Assembly (NCBI RefSeq): GCF_902459735.1
Contig: NZ_CABPRV010000001.1
Span: 434,001-498,000, forward strand
Length of the DNA stretch: 64,000 bases
Direction: 5' to 3'
DNA from: Pandoraea capi
GTDB lineage: Bacteria; Pseudomonadota; Gammaproteobacteria; Burkholderiales; Burkholderiaceae
The notes beneath the pieces were generated by a model. It did not search any database. It had not been told where the DNA came from and worked only from the letters and a program-made list of their open reading frames with translations. Positions 1 through 9,897 of the stretch are shown one piece after another; the stretch's first letter is position 1; each line of letters begins with the position of its first letter. A program made the translations under genes and the position numbers.

Positions 1-1999
1 CCGTCACTTCAGTCACCTCGCCATCCGCAACGACCGAAGTCTCGGCCTCGGCACGCGCCACATCGGCCGCGACCGATGACGGGTCGGCCGCATCGGCCAA
101 CGTCACGGAAGCCGCCGACGCCGCCTCCATCAGACGGCCATACCGCCGCGTGAGCACCTGACGCATCGCCGCGTAGTCGTCGCCCGGCGTAATGCCAGCG
201 ATGTTGTAGCGCCGGTACTCGCTCGTCTGCATCTTGTGATGATGGAAGACGACGCACGACGCCTGCGTGGCTTCGCCCTGCGTATGGCTGATGTCGAAGC
301 ACTCGACGCGCAGCAACGCCGGATCGTCGATATCGAGCCCGATCGTCTGCACCAGATCACGCGTTCGCGCCTGCTGGCTGCCTTGCTCGGTCAACAGACG
401 CGTCAGTGCCAGTTGCGCCCCCTGCTGCGCCATGTCAAGCCACGCGCGACGTTGTCCCTGCGGTTGCCGCACCATCGCAATACGACGGCCGGCCTGCTCC
501 GACAACGCGGCCAGCAACTCGTCGTTGGGCAGTGCGTGGCTCACGACCAGCACCGGGGGCACCGACTGCCCCAGATAGTGCTGCGCGACGAAGGCTTCGA
601 GCAGTCGCGATTCGAGCGACGCCGATGGCGTATCCGACGGCATCTCGCCAGCGATCTCGCCTTCGTTGAGGGTCGCGTCCTTCGGCGGGTCGCCGGAGGC
701 ATCCTGCGCCAGCACCTCGTCTTCCTCGAACTCGTCGGCAATGCCGCCCTCGACACCGCGCTCAACGTGCGCCGGGAAATACGCCTTGTCGCCCAGGTGA
801 CGCCCGCCGCGCACCATCGCGAGGTTCACGCATGCGCGCCCGCCCGCGTACGCGACGGCCAGAATGTCGGCATCGACATCCCCCGCCGTCTCGACGGATT
901 GCTGCTGGAGAACGCCGGACAACGCCTGCATCTGATTGCGTACCACCGCCGCCTGCTCGAACTGAAGCGCCTCGGCATACGTCATCATCTTGGCTTCCAG
1001 CGCGCCGAGCACCTCGTTCTGGCGTCCGGAGAGGAATGCCGCAGCGTTTTGCACGTCGCGCGCGTAGTCCTCGTCCGTAATCGCCCCCACGCATGGCGCG
1101 CTGCATCGCTCGATCTGATTCAACAGACAAGGCCGCGTGCGGTTCGAGAAGACGGAGTCTTCGCATGTCCGCAGTTGGAAGACCTTTTGCAGAATCTGGA
1201 TGCTTTCGCGCACCGCCCATGCGCTCGGGAATGGTCCGAAATACTGTCCACGACGATCCACCGAACCCCGGTAGTACGCCATGCGCGGATATTTGTGCTG
1301 CGTGAGTTTTAGGAACGGATACGACTTGTCGTCGCGAAACAGGATGTTGTAACGCGGATGCAGCGCCTTGATCAGATTGTTCTCAAGCAGCAGCGCCTCG
1401 GTTTCCGAGCGCGTCACGGTTGTTTCGAGCTTCGCGATACGCGCGACCATCAACGCAATGCGCGGCGAGAGCTGCGTCTTGTTGAAGTAGCTCGATACGC
1501 GCTTCTTGAGATTGCGCGCTTTGCCCACGTAGAGGACGTTGCCCGCTGCGTCGTAGTAGCGGTAGACGCCCGGCAGGTTCGGCAATTGTGCGAGGACCTT
1601 GCGGGCATCGAACAGTGGGGCGTCGTTGGCGTCGCCGGTTTGGGAAGCGGTGTCAGTGCTATCGACGTTACCGGCTTTGCGGGCGCGCGTCGTCTTGCTG
1701 GCCTTGGCCGGTTTTGTGGTAACCGGTGCGTCGCTCGCCGCGGCCGTCGTGCCGCTCGTGTCCACTTCGGCCGCGTCGGTCGCCTTAGCGGTCCCGGTGG
1801 GTTCGTCAGCCGGCGCCGATACTCGCGGCGCGACGCCCTCTCCCGGTTCGACTACGCCGGTGCCAGACTGCGCGACGGAATCGTCGACCGACGCCGACGT
1901 CTTCGTCGGCTGAGCGACGGTCTTCCCCGACTCGGCTTGAGCGGCTCTGGCTTTGCGGGACTTGCGCGGCGGCGTGACGTCGTGGGCGTCTTCGGTCAT
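1..1999 (-). CDS. uvrC: Excinuclease ABC subunit C (C-terminus cut by window edge)
   Basis: UvrC makes both incisions around a lesion in UvrABC nucleotide excision repair. The frame reads from the ATG at 1999 off the left edge of the window. The GIY-YIG nuclease domain starts near residue 140 ([20 protein letters not shown]). The start of the RNase H-like second nuclease domain is also visible ([13 protein letters not shown], with the Asp and Ser-His of the family). About 125 residues rich in Ala, Thr, Ser and Asp precede the nuclease domain, whereas UvrC normally begins about 20 residues before it. I saw no internal ATG that would remove the extension. The gene diverges from earP across about 160 bp. 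Confidence 0.97.
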   Translation of the reverse strand, partial: MTEDAHDVTPPRKSRKARAAQAESGKTVAQPTKTSASVDDSVAQSGTGVVEPGEGVAPRVSAPADEPTGTAKATDAAEVDTSGTTAAASDAPVTTKPAKASKTTRARKAGNVDSTDTASQTGDANDAPLFDARKVLAQLPNLPGVYRYYDAAGNVLYVGKARNLKKRVSSYFNKTQLSPRIALMVARIAKLETTVTRSETEALLLENNLIKALHPRYNILFRDDKSYPFLKLTQHKYPRMAYYRGSVDRRGQYFGPFPSAWAVRESIQILQKVFQLRTCEDSVFSNRTRPCLLNQIERCSAPCVGAITDEDYARDVQNAAAFLSGRQNEVLGALEAKMMTYAEALQFEQAAVVRNQMQALSGVLQQQSVETAGDVDADILAVAYAGGRACVNLAMVRGGRHLGDKAYFPAHVERGVEGGIADEFEEDEVLAQDASGDPPKDATLNEGEIAGEMPSDTPSASLESRLLEAFVAQHYLGQSVPPVLVVSHALPNDELLAALSEQAGRRIAMVRQPQGQRRAWLDMAQQGAQLALTRLLTEQGSQQARTRDLVQTIGLDIDDPALLRVECFDISHTQGEATQASCVVFHHHKMQTSEYRRYNIAGITPGDDYAAMRQVLTRRYGRLMEAASAASVTLADAADPSSVAADVARAEAETSVVADGEVTEVT

Positions 2000-2161
2000 G
2001 AACTGTGATGATCGGTGCGTCCCCGGGAAACGGCGCGATACGACGGCAGCGGTGACGTCGACACCGGTGTTTGCACCGGGCGCGTCGCCGCAAGATGACA
2101 TCGTCACGCGTCACAGGGACTAAAATCAGGAGTTTAGACCAATCCGCGTTTCCGCTTCTCA

Positions 2162-3394
2162 ATGTCCCTGCCTGTCACGCCGTCCTCCGTCGCCCCGATC
2201 TCAGGCGCCCTTCCTCCGGTACCGCGCTGCGATCTGTTCTGCACGGTCGTCGACAATTTCGGCGATATCGGCGTGTGCTGGCGGCTTGCGCGTCAACTCG
2301 TGCGCGAGCACGGCTGGTCGGTCCGGCTGTGGGTCGACGACCTCGCAAGCTTCCGTTATCTGCGCCCTGACATCGATCCGACGTCGCCCCGGCAGCGCTG
2401 CGACGGCATCGACGTGCGTCGCTGGGATGCCGACTTCGGTGCCATCACCGACGACAACGCTCCCGGCGACATCGTCATCGAAGCCTTCGCCTGCTACCTT
2501 CCGGACAACTACATCCAGGCGATGCACGCCCGCAAGCAGGCCGGTCGCGCGCCGATCTGGATCAACCTCGAATACCTGAGCGCGGAAGCATGGGTCGACG
2601 ACTTTCATTTGCAGAAGTCGGTCCATCCGCAACTGGGGCTCGTCAAAACGTTCTTCCTGCCCGGCTTTACGCCCCGTACGGGTGGTCTCGCCCGCGAGCG
2701 CGAGTTGTTCTCTCGTCGTGACGCTTTTCTCGCGTCTGACGACCTTCGCAACGCATGGTGGCAACGCACGCTGGGGCTACCCGCCGCCCCGCAGGATGCG
2801 CTGATTGTCTCGCTCTTCGCGTACGAAAACGCGGCGCTGCCGGGACTGCTCGCCCAGTGGGCGGCCAGCCAGACGCCCATTGTCTGCCTCGTGCCCCAGG
2901 GACGTATCGCCCCCGCCGTTGGCGAGTGGTTCGGCCGCGCGGCGTTTGCGCCGGGAGAATCGGCCACGCGCGGGGCGCTCACGGTGTATGGCCTGCCTTT
3001 CGTCCCGCAAACCGAGTTCGACGCCCTGCTCTGGGCCTGCGATCTCAATTTCGTACGCGGCGAGGACTCGTTCGTCCGGGCGCAATGGGCCGCCAAGCCA
3101 TTCGTCTGGCATATCTATCCGCAGGACGAAAATGCGCATCACGTGAAGCTCGACGCGTTCCTCGAACGCTACCTGGACGGCACGACGCCCCCGCTCGAAC
3201 AGGGTGCGCGAGAGGCCTTGCGCACCTTCTGGCACCTCTGGAACGGCTACGCGAGCACGGCGCCCGACTGGGCAGCGCTGGCGTCGGCCTTACCCGCGCT
3301 GCATCGCCATGCGCAGGCATGGGCGCAGGCTCAGGCGAGCCTCCCGGACCTTGCGCGACAGTTGGCAAGCTTCGCGGAAAATCAGGTAAAATAG
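2162..3394 (+). CDS. earP: EF-P arginine rhamnosyltransferase EarP
   Basis: EarP transfers rhamnose from dTDP-rhamnose to an arginine of elongation factor P, activating it for translation through polyproline stretches. The 410-residue product carries the family's N-terminal signature FCTVVDNFGDIGVCWRLARQ from about residue 24, and near the C-terminus the segment NFVRGEDSFVRAQWAAKPFV, which includes the family's acidic catalytic/nucleotide-binding region. It lies 140 bp upstream of efp on the same strand. That pairing, with an arginine at position 32 of EF-P, is the hallmark of the EarP pathway rather than the EpmA lysine pathway. About 20 extra N-terminal residues precede the conserved start, so the exact initiation codon is not certain. 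Confidence 0.97.
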   Translation: MSLPVTPSSVAPISGALPPVPRCDLFCTVVDNFGDIGVCWRLARQLVREHGWSVRLWVDDLASFRYLRPDIDPTSPRQRCDGIDVRRWDADFGAITDDNAPGDIVIEAFACYLPDNYIQAMHARKQAGRAPIWINLEYLSAEAWVDDFHLQKSVHPQLGLVKTFFLPGFTPRTGGLARERELFSRRDAFLASDDLRNAWWQRTLGLPAAPQDALIVSLFAYENAALPGLLAQWAASQTPIVCLVPQGRIAPAVGEWFGRAAFAPGESATRGALTVYGLPFVPQTEFDALLWACDLNFVRGEDSFVRAQWAAKPFVWHIYPQDENAHHVKLDAFLERYLDGTTPPLEQGAREALRTFWHLWNGYASTAPDWAALASALPALHRHAQAWAQAQASLPDLARQLASFAENQVK

Positions 3395-3534
3395 CTGGTT
3401 TTTCAACGCTTTGCTGCTGAACCTGCTGCCCCGGAGACCGTTCCGGGCGGACGCGGGAATCAAGCGGCGAATGGGCGTATGGAAGCGCTCAACAAGCGGC
3501 AAATCGCTTATTTCGTCACAGGATCTCGTTTTTT

Positions 3535-4092
3535 ATGAAAACCGCTCAAGAACTCCGCGTCGGTAACGTCTTCATTCTCGAGAATGAACCGAACGTCGTG
3601 CTCCGCACCGAATTCGTCAAGTCGGGCCGCAACTCCAGCATGGTCAAGCTGAAGTACAAGAAGCTGCTGAAGGAAGGCCGTGGCGAATTCACGTACAAGG
3701 CAGACGAAAAGTTCGACACCGTCACGCTCGACAAGAAGGAAGTGACGTACTCGTACTTCGCCGATCCGATGTACGTGTTCATGGACGCTGAGTACAACCA
3801 GTACGAAGTCGAAGCGGAAAACATGGACAACGCGATCAAGTACCTTGAAGCCGACATGCCGTGCGAAGTCGTGTTCTACAACGAGAAGGCTATCTCGGTC
3901 GAACTGCCGACCACGCTCGTGCGCAAGGTCGAGTACACCGAACCGGCCGTCAAGGGCGACACGTCGTCGGGCCGCGTTCTGAAGAACGCCAAGATCAACG
4001 ACCTGCTGGAAATTCAGGTGCCGCTGTTCGTCAACACCGACGACATGATCGAAATCGACACGCGTACCGACGAATACAAGAGCCGCGTCTAA
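3535..4092 (+). CDS. efp: Elongation factor P
   Basis: EF-P binds between the ribosomal P and E sites and relieves stalling at consecutive prolines. The product has 185 residues, the usual length, with the three-beta-barrel family sequence throughout. The domain I tip loop reads KSGRNSS and places Arg at residue 32, where EpmA-type organisms carry a modified lysine. This fits rhamnosylation by the EarP encoded just upstream. The 140-bp gap after earP leaves room for a separate efp promoter, but I did not find a convincing one. A strong hairpin terminator follows about 50 bp after the stop codon. Confidence 0.99.
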   Translation: MKTAQELRVGNVFILENEPNVVLRTEFVKSGRNSSMVKLKYKKLLKEGRGEFTYKADEKFDTVTLDKKEVTYSYFADPMYVFMDAEYNQYEVEAENMDNAIKYLEADMPCEVVFYNEKAISVELPTTLVRKVEYTEPAVKGDTSSGRVLKNAKINDLLEIQVPLFVNTDDMIEIDTRTDEYKSRV

Positions 4093-4142
4093 TCGACGGC
4101 TTGCGAGCGCGGCGCCTTCGGGTGTCGGGCTCGTCAGGTAAC

Positions 4143-4180
4143 AAAAAAGCGCTCGTCCCTTCGGGGTCGAGCGCTTTTTG
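4143..4180. terminator. Bidirectional intrinsic terminator between efp and nagZ
   Basis: The arms AAAAAGCGCTCG and CGAGCGCTTTTT enclose a short loop. The T run follows the stem on the plus strand and the A run gives a T run on the minus strand, so it can stop transcription from efp and from the converging nagZ operon. Confidence 0.9.
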
Positions 4181-4205
4181 TTTGAGTGCCCGGATTTGCG
4201 TTTCG

Positions 4206-5240
4206 TTACCCGCCGAACGTCTCCGCGATCAGACGCTTCGCCGCCTGATATTCCGGCTGCGCCAGCAGCTTCTCCCAGCCATGCACCTTGCCACGGCCCT
4301 GGAGATGTTTGATACGACGCTGCGAGACCGTATCGGCAACCGGTTTCATCTCGCGCAGCAGGCGATCCGCCTTCTCCGGACTATTGCAGATGAGCACCAT
4401 GTCGCAGCCGGCATCCAGTGCTGCATGCGCCGCCGTCACGACATCACCCGCCGCGCTCGCCCCTTGCATCGACAGATCGTCGCTGAAAATCACGCCGTCG
4501 AACCCGTACTTGCCTCGCAGGATTTCTTTCAGCCATTTGGCCGAAAAACCTGCCGGATTCGGATCGACCTGCGGATAGATCACGTGCGCCGGCATCACGG
4601 CCGAAAGCGACATCCCCAGCCAGTCGTACGGCTGCGCGTCGACGGCAAGAATCTCGTCGAGCGAACGCTCGTCGACGGGAATCTCGTGATGCGAATCGGC
4701 CGCCACAAAACCGTGCCCCGGGAAATGCTTGCCGCAGTTCGCCATCCCGGCCAGCAGCAATCCGTGATTGAGGCTCTTGGCCAGCATGGCCACAACGCGC
4801 GGATCGCTGTCGAATGCGCGGTCGCCAATCACGGTGGACGTGCCGTAATCGAGATCCAGCACCGGCGTGAAACTCAGGTCGATGTCGCACGCCCGCAGTT
4901 CCGACGCCAGCACGTAACCCACAGCGGTCGTCACGCGCGTCGCCTTGAACACGTCGTCATGCCAGAGCTTGCCCAGCTTGCCCATTGCGGGCAGATGCGT
5001 GAAGCCATCGGTACGGAAGCGCTGCACGCGTCCGCCTTCGTGATCGACCGCGATCAGAATGTCGTCGCGCACGTCGCGAATCTGCTTCGTGAGCGAACAC
5101 AGTTGTGCACGATCGTCGAAGTTGCGGGCGAACAGAATGACACCCCCGGTCAACGGATGGTCGATGCGACGGATGTCATCTTCGCTGAGGGTCAGCCCGA
5201 CGACGTCCAGCATCACCGGGCCCGGCCTGCGCTTCGTCAT
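4206..5240 (-). CDS. nagZ: Beta-N-acetylhexosaminidase NagZ
   Basis: NagZ is a cytoplasmic family 3 glycoside hydrolase that removes N-acetylglucosamine from anhydro-muropeptides during peptidoglycan recycling. The 344-residue product has the family motifs in order: AVDHEGGRVQRF (about residues 64-75), the signature KHFPGHGFVAADSHHEIP (about 173-190, including the catalytic-loop His), and FSDDLSMQGA, whose Asp is the nucleophile. The length matches single-domain NagZ. It is the last gene of the rnc-era-recO-pdxJ-acpS-nagZ operon. Its ATG shares one base with the acpS stop codon, which suggests translational coupling. Confidence 0.98.
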   Translation of the reverse strand: MTKRRPGPVMLDVVGLTLSEDDIRRIDHPLTGGVILFARNFDDRAQLCSLTKQIRDVRDDILIAVDHEGGRVQRFRTDGFTHLPAMGKLGKLWHDDVFKATRVTTAVGYVLASELRACDIDLSFTPVLDLDYGTSTVIGDRAFDSDPRVVAMLAKSLNHGLLLAGMANCGKHFPGHGFVAADSHHEIPVDERSLDEILAVDAQPYDWLGMSLSAVMPAHVIYPQVDPNPAGFSAKWLKEILRGKYGFDGVIFSDDLSMQGASAAGDVVTAAHAALDAGCDMVLICNSPEKADRLLREMKPVADTVSQRRIKHLQGRGKVHGWEKLLAQPEYQAAKRLIAETFGG

Positions 5241-5815
5241 TACGTTTTCTCCGATGCAATATGGCTTGCGTTGCTTGAGTTATCCAAATGGCGCGAGGCG
5301 ATCGCAAACGCGACCGCATAGTCTTTTTCGTCGGTGATCGAGATCTCGATCGACAGTTGCCGGTCCGCCAGCCACTGCACCAACTCGCCGGACGCCACGA
5401 CCACCGGCTTGCCCGACGGCGCGTTGAGCGTCTGTACCGCGCGCCACGTCATCGGCCAGCGCATGCCGAGGCCGATAGCCTTCGACACCGCCTCCTTCGC
5501 GGCGAACCGCGTGCACAGGTAGGCAAGTCCGCGTACCTCGGAGCGCTTCTGACGGGCGTAATAAACCTTGAGTTCCTCGGGCCCCAGCACGCGCTCGGCA
5601 AATCGGCCCTTGGTGCGTGTCATGACGCCGACCACCCGGCTGATTTGCAGAATGTCGGTGCCGACACCGTAGATCCCTGTCGCGCCTTGCATCGGGGCGA
5701 CAACGTGCCCGCGCTGCACCGACGTATCCGGCGATGCAGACACGTCGGACGAGGCCGACGAAGCCGACGGAACCGACGAAATGGGCCGGGAGGACGAGGG
5801 TGTCGTATCGCTCAT
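5240..5815 (-). CDS. acpS: Holo-[acyl-carrier-protein] synthase
   Basis: AcpS attaches the 4'-phosphopantetheine arm of coenzyme A to the serine of acyl carrier protein (AcpP is encoded further along this window). The conserved part begins [14 protein letters not shown] near residue 47, with the metal-binding Asp of GTDI, and continues with the [14 protein letters not shown] motif, whose Glu is the second metal ligand. The 191-residue frame is longer than the usual 120-145. The first 41 residues are Ser/Pro-rich and could be untranslated: an ATG at 5692 would give a 150-residue enzyme. I kept the longer start because it leaves a 56-bp gap after pdxJ rather than about 180 bp, but neither start has a clear ribosome binding site. 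Confidence 0.95.
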   Translation of the reverse strand: MSDTTPSSSRPISSVPSASSASSDVSASPDTSVQRGHVVAPMQGATGIYGVGTDILQISRVVGVMTRTKGRFAERVLGPEELKVYYARQKRSEVRGLAYLCTRFAAKEAVSKAIGLGMRWPMTWRAVQTLNAPSGKPVVVASGELVQWLADRQLSIEISITDEKDYAVAFAIASRHLDNSSNASHIASEKT

Positions 5816-5871
5816 GAGTATCGCGTCGCGTTATCGCGAATTTGGCGCTGGCGAAAAGAAAAGTCGCACGC

Positions 5872-6633
5872 TCAACCGCGCGCCGCGATACGGCTGGCCA
5901 CCATGATGGCCTTCATCTCGCGCACCGCATTTTCCCAGCCGGCGAACAGGGCATGCGCAACGATGGCGTGACCGATGTTCAACTCGGAAATGCCTTCGAT
6001 CGCGGCGATCGGCTGCACGTTTTCGTAATGCAGACCGTGACCGGCGTTGACACGCAACCCGAGCGAAACGCCCAGCGCGACCGCGCGCTCGATGCGAGCG
6101 AACTCCGCCTCGCGTGTCGCTTCGTCGTGCGCTTCGGCGTAACGCCCCGTATGCAGCTCGACCACCGGTGCGCCCATGCGTGCCGCAGCTTCGATCGCCG
6201 CCGCATCCGGATCGATGAAGAGCGACACGCGGCTACCCGCTTCGCCAAGTTGCTGCGTTGCCGCCGCGATACGGTCATACAGACCCACGACATCCAGACC
6301 GCCTTCGGTCGTCAACTCCTGACGGCTCTCAGGCACCAGGCAGACATCGTGCGGCTTCACGCTGCACGCAATCTTCAGCATCTCTTCCGTGACCGCGCAT
6401 TCGAGGTTCATGCGCGTGATCAGCTTGTCGCGCAGATTCGTCACGTCCGCGTCGCGAATATGGCGACGGTCTTCGCGCAAATGCAGCGTAATGACATCGG
6501 CGCCCGCCTCTTCAGCCAGCAATGCGGCCCGGATCGGGTCGGGATACCGCGTACCGCGCGCATTGCGCACCGTCGCAACGTGATCAATGTTCACCCCGAG
6601 GTCGATGGGGTTGCCTTGGAAGAAGAGGCTCAT
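5872..6633 (-). CDS. pdxJ: Pyridoxine 5'-phosphate synthase PdxJ
   Basis: PdxJ condenses 1-deoxy-D-xylulose 5-phosphate with 3-amino-2-oxopropyl phosphate to make pyridoxine 5'-phosphate, the last ring-forming step of DXP-dependent vitamin B6 synthesis. The 253-residue TIM-barrel protein shows the typical N-terminus [32 protein letters not shown], the CLVPE segment with its catalytic Glu, and the C-terminal phosphate-binding stretch [10 protein letters not shown]. Its ATG overlaps the recO stop codon by 4 bases, so the two are probably translated together. The pairing of pdxJ with recO and acpS is conserved across proteobacteria. Confidence 0.98.
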   Translation of the reverse strand: MSLFFQGNPIDLGVNIDHVATVRNARGTRYPDPIRAALLAEEAGADVITLHLREDRRHIRDADVTNLRDKLITRMNLECAVTEEMLKIACSVKPHDVCLVPESRQELTTEGGLDVVGLYDRIAAATQQLGEAGSRVSLFIDPDAAAIEAAARMGAPVVELHTGRYAEAHDEATREAEFARIERAVALGVSLGLRVNAGHGLHYENVQPIAAIEGISELNIGHAIVAHALFAGWENAVREMKAIMVASRIAARG

Positions 6634-7631
6634 AGTTTTTGCAGATCAAGCAGGATCTGCCGGGTGTTGAGCGGCACGCCGCCCAAATGGTGGTTGAGAA
6701 GAAAGCGCATGAGCAGCTTGCTTTGCTGCACGGTCTGCGCCCGTGAATAGTCGTCTTGCTCCATGTCGAGCAGTGTCTGGCCAATGACCACGGGCCAGTC
6801 TGACGGCTCGTCGCCACGCGCCGGGCGTACGCCCCAGTCGGGATGAAACACGTAACGGCGATCCGACGTGACCTTGCCGCGCGTTTGCGTGCAACGGTCG
6901 AACGCCACGGCATAGCCGGTCTCGCGCAACAGCACGCGCTCGAACGCACGCAGGATGATGCCTGCCGGCTCGCCGTGTGCCAGATGATGGAGTGTCGTCA
7001 GATAGTGCTGGAACAGTTTGTCGTGCGGATCGTCGCGCGCACAAAACTTCACCAGCAGTTCGTTCAGATAGAAGCCCGAGAGCAACGCGTCGCCTTCCAG
7101 CGGACGCAACCCGCCCACCCATTCGGCTTTCGTCAGCGTACGCAGCTCGCCTTTTCCCAGCCAGGCCAGCGAGAGCGGCTGAAAGGTCTGAAGCACGCCG
7201 CGCAAGGCGGAATGCGGACGCTTCGCGCCCTTCGCAACCAACGCGATACGGCCATGATCTCGCGTGAGCACGTCGATGATCAGGCTGGTTTCGCGGTAGG
7301 GATAACTGTGGAGCACAAAGCCGGGTTGTTCCGTCACCCGGCTCTGCTCGCGCTCAGCCACCCGGGCGGGTGACGGCGCACGCCGAACGCGCTTGGTTTC
7401 GCGTTTGGCATCACGACCGGCGTTCTCGACATTGGCCTCGGCCTGCTGAAAAGCTTCCGAGGCTTCGTCGTCCACGGCGCGTGAGCGCGGACTACGGGAC
7501 TGACGCGTGGGCCGCGCCCCTGTCGCCGATGACGAGGACCCACGCGACGTTCGCGACGCGTTGCCCGCCGGGGTTACCTCGGCGGGTGCAGCGATGTCGT
7601 CGTGTGAAGTTTCGAGCTCACTCGTAGCCAT
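6630..7631 (-). CDS. recO: DNA repair protein RecO with long N-terminal extension
   Basis: RecO anneals single strands and helps load RecA at gaps in the RecFOR pathway. The conserved OB-fold starts near residue 103 ([20 protein letters not shown]) and is followed by [19 protein letters not shown] and a helical C-terminal domain. The first 100 residues are Arg/Ser/Ala-rich, low in complexity and absent from ordinary RecO, which is about 240 residues long. The start codon overlaps the end of era by 14 bases, so the extension is at least partly forced by the compact operon. An internal start near the OB-fold cannot be excluded, but I see no ATG there. Confidence 0.94.
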   Translation of the reverse strand: MATSELETSHDDIAAPAEVTPAGNASRTSRGSSSSATGARPTRQSRSPRSRAVDDEASEAFQQAEANVENAGRDAKRETKRVRRAPSPARVAEREQSRVTEQPGFVLHSYPYRETSLIIDVLTRDHGRIALVAKGAKRPHSALRGVLQTFQPLSLAWLGKGELRTLTKAEWVGGLRPLEGDALLSGFYLNELLVKFCARDDPHDKLFQHYLTTLHHLAHGEPAGIILRAFERVLLRETGYAVAFDRCTQTRGKVTSDRRYVFHPDWGVRPARGDEPSDWPVVIGQTLLDMEQDDYSRAQTVQQSKLLMRFLLNHHLGGVPLNTRQILLDLQKL

Positions 7632-8511
7632 ATGCCCGCAGGCCGGCTTCGTTGTCGGCCCAGCCGCCCTTCACCTTGATCCAGACTTCCAGATACACCG
7701 GCCCATCGAAAAGCTTCGCCATATCCAGACGCGCATCGGTCGAAATCTGCTTGAGCTTCGCGCCCTTGTTGCCGATGATCATCGCCTTGTGGTTATCGCG
7801 GTCGACCAGAATCGTCGCGAAGATACGGCGCAGATTCCCTTCTACCTCGAACTTGTCGATGATGACGGTGCTCGTGTACGGCAACTCGTCGCCGGTCCAG
7901 CGGAACACCTTCTCGCGCAAAATCTCTGCCGCCATGAAGCGTTCGCTGCGATCGGTCAGATCATCTTCGCCATAGATCGGATCGCCTTCGAGCAGATACG
8001 GGCGCAGCACGCCGAGCAGGCGCTTGATGTCATCCGCACGCTTCGCGGACAGCGGCACGATTTCCCGGAAATCCCGCACTTCACCCACCTTGCGCAGGAA
8101 CGGCAGCATTTCCGCCTTGTCGTTGATGCGATCGAGTTTGTTCACGATGAGCAGCACCGGCGTGGTCTCCGGCAACAGCTTGAGCACCTTCTCGTCGTCC
8201 GGCCCGAAATTACCCGCCTCGATCACGAACATCACGACATCGACGCTCGAGAGCGTGGAAGTGACCGCACGATTGAGCGAGCGGTTCAGTGCCGTGGCGT
8301 GACGTGTCTGGAATCCCGGCGTGTCGACGAAGATGTACTGCGCATCTTCCGTGGTGTTGATGCCGGTAATGCGATGTCGCGTCGTCTGCGCCTTGCGCGA
8401 CGTAATGCTGATCTTCTGACCGACGAGGGCGTTGAGCAACGTCGACTTGCCGACGTTCGGACGCCCGACGATCGCCACGGTACCGCAGCGAAAATCCGTC
8501 TTATCGTTCAT
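7618..8511 (-). CDS. era: GTPase Era
   Basis: Era is an essential GTPase that binds the 3' end of 16S rRNA and assists 30S assembly. The G motifs are clear: GRPNVGKST (G1), the threonines of the [10 protein letters not shown] switch region (G2), DTPG (G3) and NKLD (G4). The C-terminal KH domain contains [12 protein letters not shown] place the start at 8511 ([10 protein letters not shown], 297 residues) because an AAGAGAG ribosome-binding sequence lies about 10 bases upstream. The frame is open for 16 further codons to 8559, but those residues do not look like Era. It sits 55 bp after rnc and overlaps recO, the usual rnc-era-recO order. Confidence 0.98.
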   Translation of the reverse strand: MNDKTDFRCGTVAIVGRPNVGKSTLLNALVGQKISITSRKAQTTRHRITGINTTEDAQYIFVDTPGFQTRHATALNRSLNRAVTSTLSSVDVVMFVIEAGNFGPDDEKVLKLLPETTPVLLIVNKLDRINDKAEMLPFLRKVGEVRDFREIVPLSAKRADDIKRLLGVLRPYLLEGDPIYGEDDLTDRSERFMAAEILREKVFRWTGDELPYTSTVIIDKFEVEGNLRRIFATILVDRDNHKAMIIGNKGAKLKQISTDARLDMAKLFDGPVYLEVWIKVKGGWADNEAGLRAYGYE

Positions 8512-8566
8512 GTTTGGAAACTCTCTTGAAAAGGGGCAGCGCGTTGCGCTCGCCCCCAAATGGGAC

Positions 8567-9622
8567 TCAGGCTGCTGCCGGAGGCTGCTTGGCGGCGTCG
8601 ACCTTCTCTGCCGGCTTGTCGGCAGCTTTTTCGGCAGCCTTCTCGGCGGGCTTCTCCGAAGATTTTTCCGCGGGCGCTGCCGTGCCGCGCGGCGCAGCGT
8701 GGCTCGACGCCGTCATCGCCGGTGCCGCCGACGATCCCGTCGCGACATCACGCGCGTCCTTCGGCTCTCGCGACTCCTTGATGTCCTTGAGGTCCTTCGC
8801 GTCTTTCGCTTCGACTGGCTGTGCCCCCGTAGCATTCGTGGCACTCGCCGCCTTCTCCGCCTTTTTCGCTTCGGACGCCGCAGCCTTGGCCGCACGCTTT
8901 TTGGCGGCCTTGGCGCTCTTCTCGGCCTTCGGCTTGGCCAGCGCGGGCATCTTCTGTACCTCTTCCAGCGCCTTCTTGGCAGCGGCTTGCTCCGCCGCCC
9001 GGCGGCTCGCGCCCGAGCCACCGACCTTGATGTCGAGCTTCGGCACCGTGCACTCCACCTCGAACTGCTGGTTGTGTGCGGCGCCATGGGTGGCGATCAC
9101 CGTGTACTGCGGCAGTGCGATCTTGTGCCCTTGCAGGTACTCCTGGAGCAGCGTCTTGGCGTCTTTGCCGAGCGTCTTCGGATCGACGTGTTCGAGCACC
9201 GGCGTGTACAGACGCTCGATGACCGCGTAGGCCGCTTCGAATCCACCGTCGAGGTACATGGCGCCGAACAGGGCTTCGAGGGTATCGGCCAGAATCGACG
9301 GGCGACGGAAACCGCCGCTCTTGAGCTCGCCTTCGCCCAGGCGAAGGAAATCGGAAACACCAAGCGTCTGCGCGATCTCGTACAACGACTGTTGCTTCAC
9401 GAGATTGGCACGCACACGAGAGAGGTCGCCTTCGTCGAGCTTGCCGTAGCGACGGAACAGAATCGCTGCGACCGAACAATTCAGAATGGAATCGCCGAGA
9501 AATTCCAGCCGCTCATTGTTGGCGGCACTATGGCTACGGTGCGTCAGTGCTTGGCAAAGCAATTCCGCATCGTGGAAACGGTACTGGAGGCGTTCTTCCA
9601 GTTGGTTCAGTGATTGAGGCAT
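8567..9622 (-). CDS. rnc: Ribonuclease III with long Ala/Lys-rich C-terminal tail
   Basis: RNase III cleaves double-stranded RNA, including the rRNA precursor. From the ATG at 9622 the product has 351 residues. The endonuclease signature [11 protein letters not shown] lies near residues 37-47, the second acidic cluster is [15 protein letters not shown], and the double-stranded-RNA-binding domain runs from about residue 155 to 226 ([11 protein letters not shown] through [13 protein letters not shown]). The remaining 125 residues are almost only Ala, Lys, Glu, Asp and Pro, whereas typical RNase III has about 230 residues in all. The frame extends upstream to a GTG at 9715, but that part does not resemble RNase III. 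The gene heads the rnc-era-recO-pdxJ-acpS-nagZ operon. Confidence 0.97.
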   Translation of the reverse strand: MPQSLNQLEERLQYRFHDAELLCQALTHRSHSAANNERLEFLGDSILNCSVAAILFRRYGKLDEGDLSRVRANLVKQQSLYEIAQTLGVSDFLRLGEGELKSGGFRRPSILADTLEALFGAMYLDGGFEAAYAVIERLYTPVLEHVDPKTLGKDAKTLLQEYLQGHKIALPQYTVIATHGAAHNQQFEVECTVPKLDIKVGGSGASRRAAEQAAAKKALEEVQKMPALAKPKAEKSAKAAKKRAAKAAASEAKKAEKAASATNATGAQPVEAKDAKDLKDIKESREPKDARDVATGSSAAPAMTASSHAAPRGTAAPAEKSSEKPAEKAAEKAADKPAEKVDAAKQPPAAA

Positions 9623-9628
9623 GGCGCA

Positions 9629-9634
9629 AGTATA
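9629..9634 (-). promoter_or_regulatory. Possible -10 element giving a leaderless rnc transcript
   Basis: The minus strand reads TATACT six bases before the rnc ATG. A start 7 bases downstream would coincide with the A of the ATG. No ribosome binding site is visible, and no good -35 element is present, so this is tentative. Confidence 0.3.
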
Positions 9635-9799
9635 GCGCGACGCTCCCGCCCCGGCGTGCGTCGTCGCCAAGAAACGACGGGCTTTACCCCCGTCCAGCGG
9701 GCTTTTCGGACTCACGTGAGGGCAGTGGATCGGACAATACCGAGGTCAGGACAGACGCTTCCCACCGGTAGTCATCCCCCGTCGCATCTTTTATTTCTT

Positions 9800-9849
9800 A
9801 TTTAAAAATAATAATGCGGAAATCGACGAAATTACGTCAATTTCCGCAT
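9800..9849 (-). terminator. Intrinsic terminator after lepB
   Basis: The arms ATGCGGAAATCGACG and CGTCAATTTCCGCAT pair over 15 positions with a single G-U wobble on the minus strand and enclose a 6-base loop. The stem is followed on that strand by TATTATTTTT. It lies about 50 bp beyond the lepB stop codon and separates lepA-lepB from rnc. Confidence 0.8.
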
Positions 9850-9897
9850 CAATTCAATGCATATCGAAGGAGACGATCTCCTCCGGGACATCAAGAC

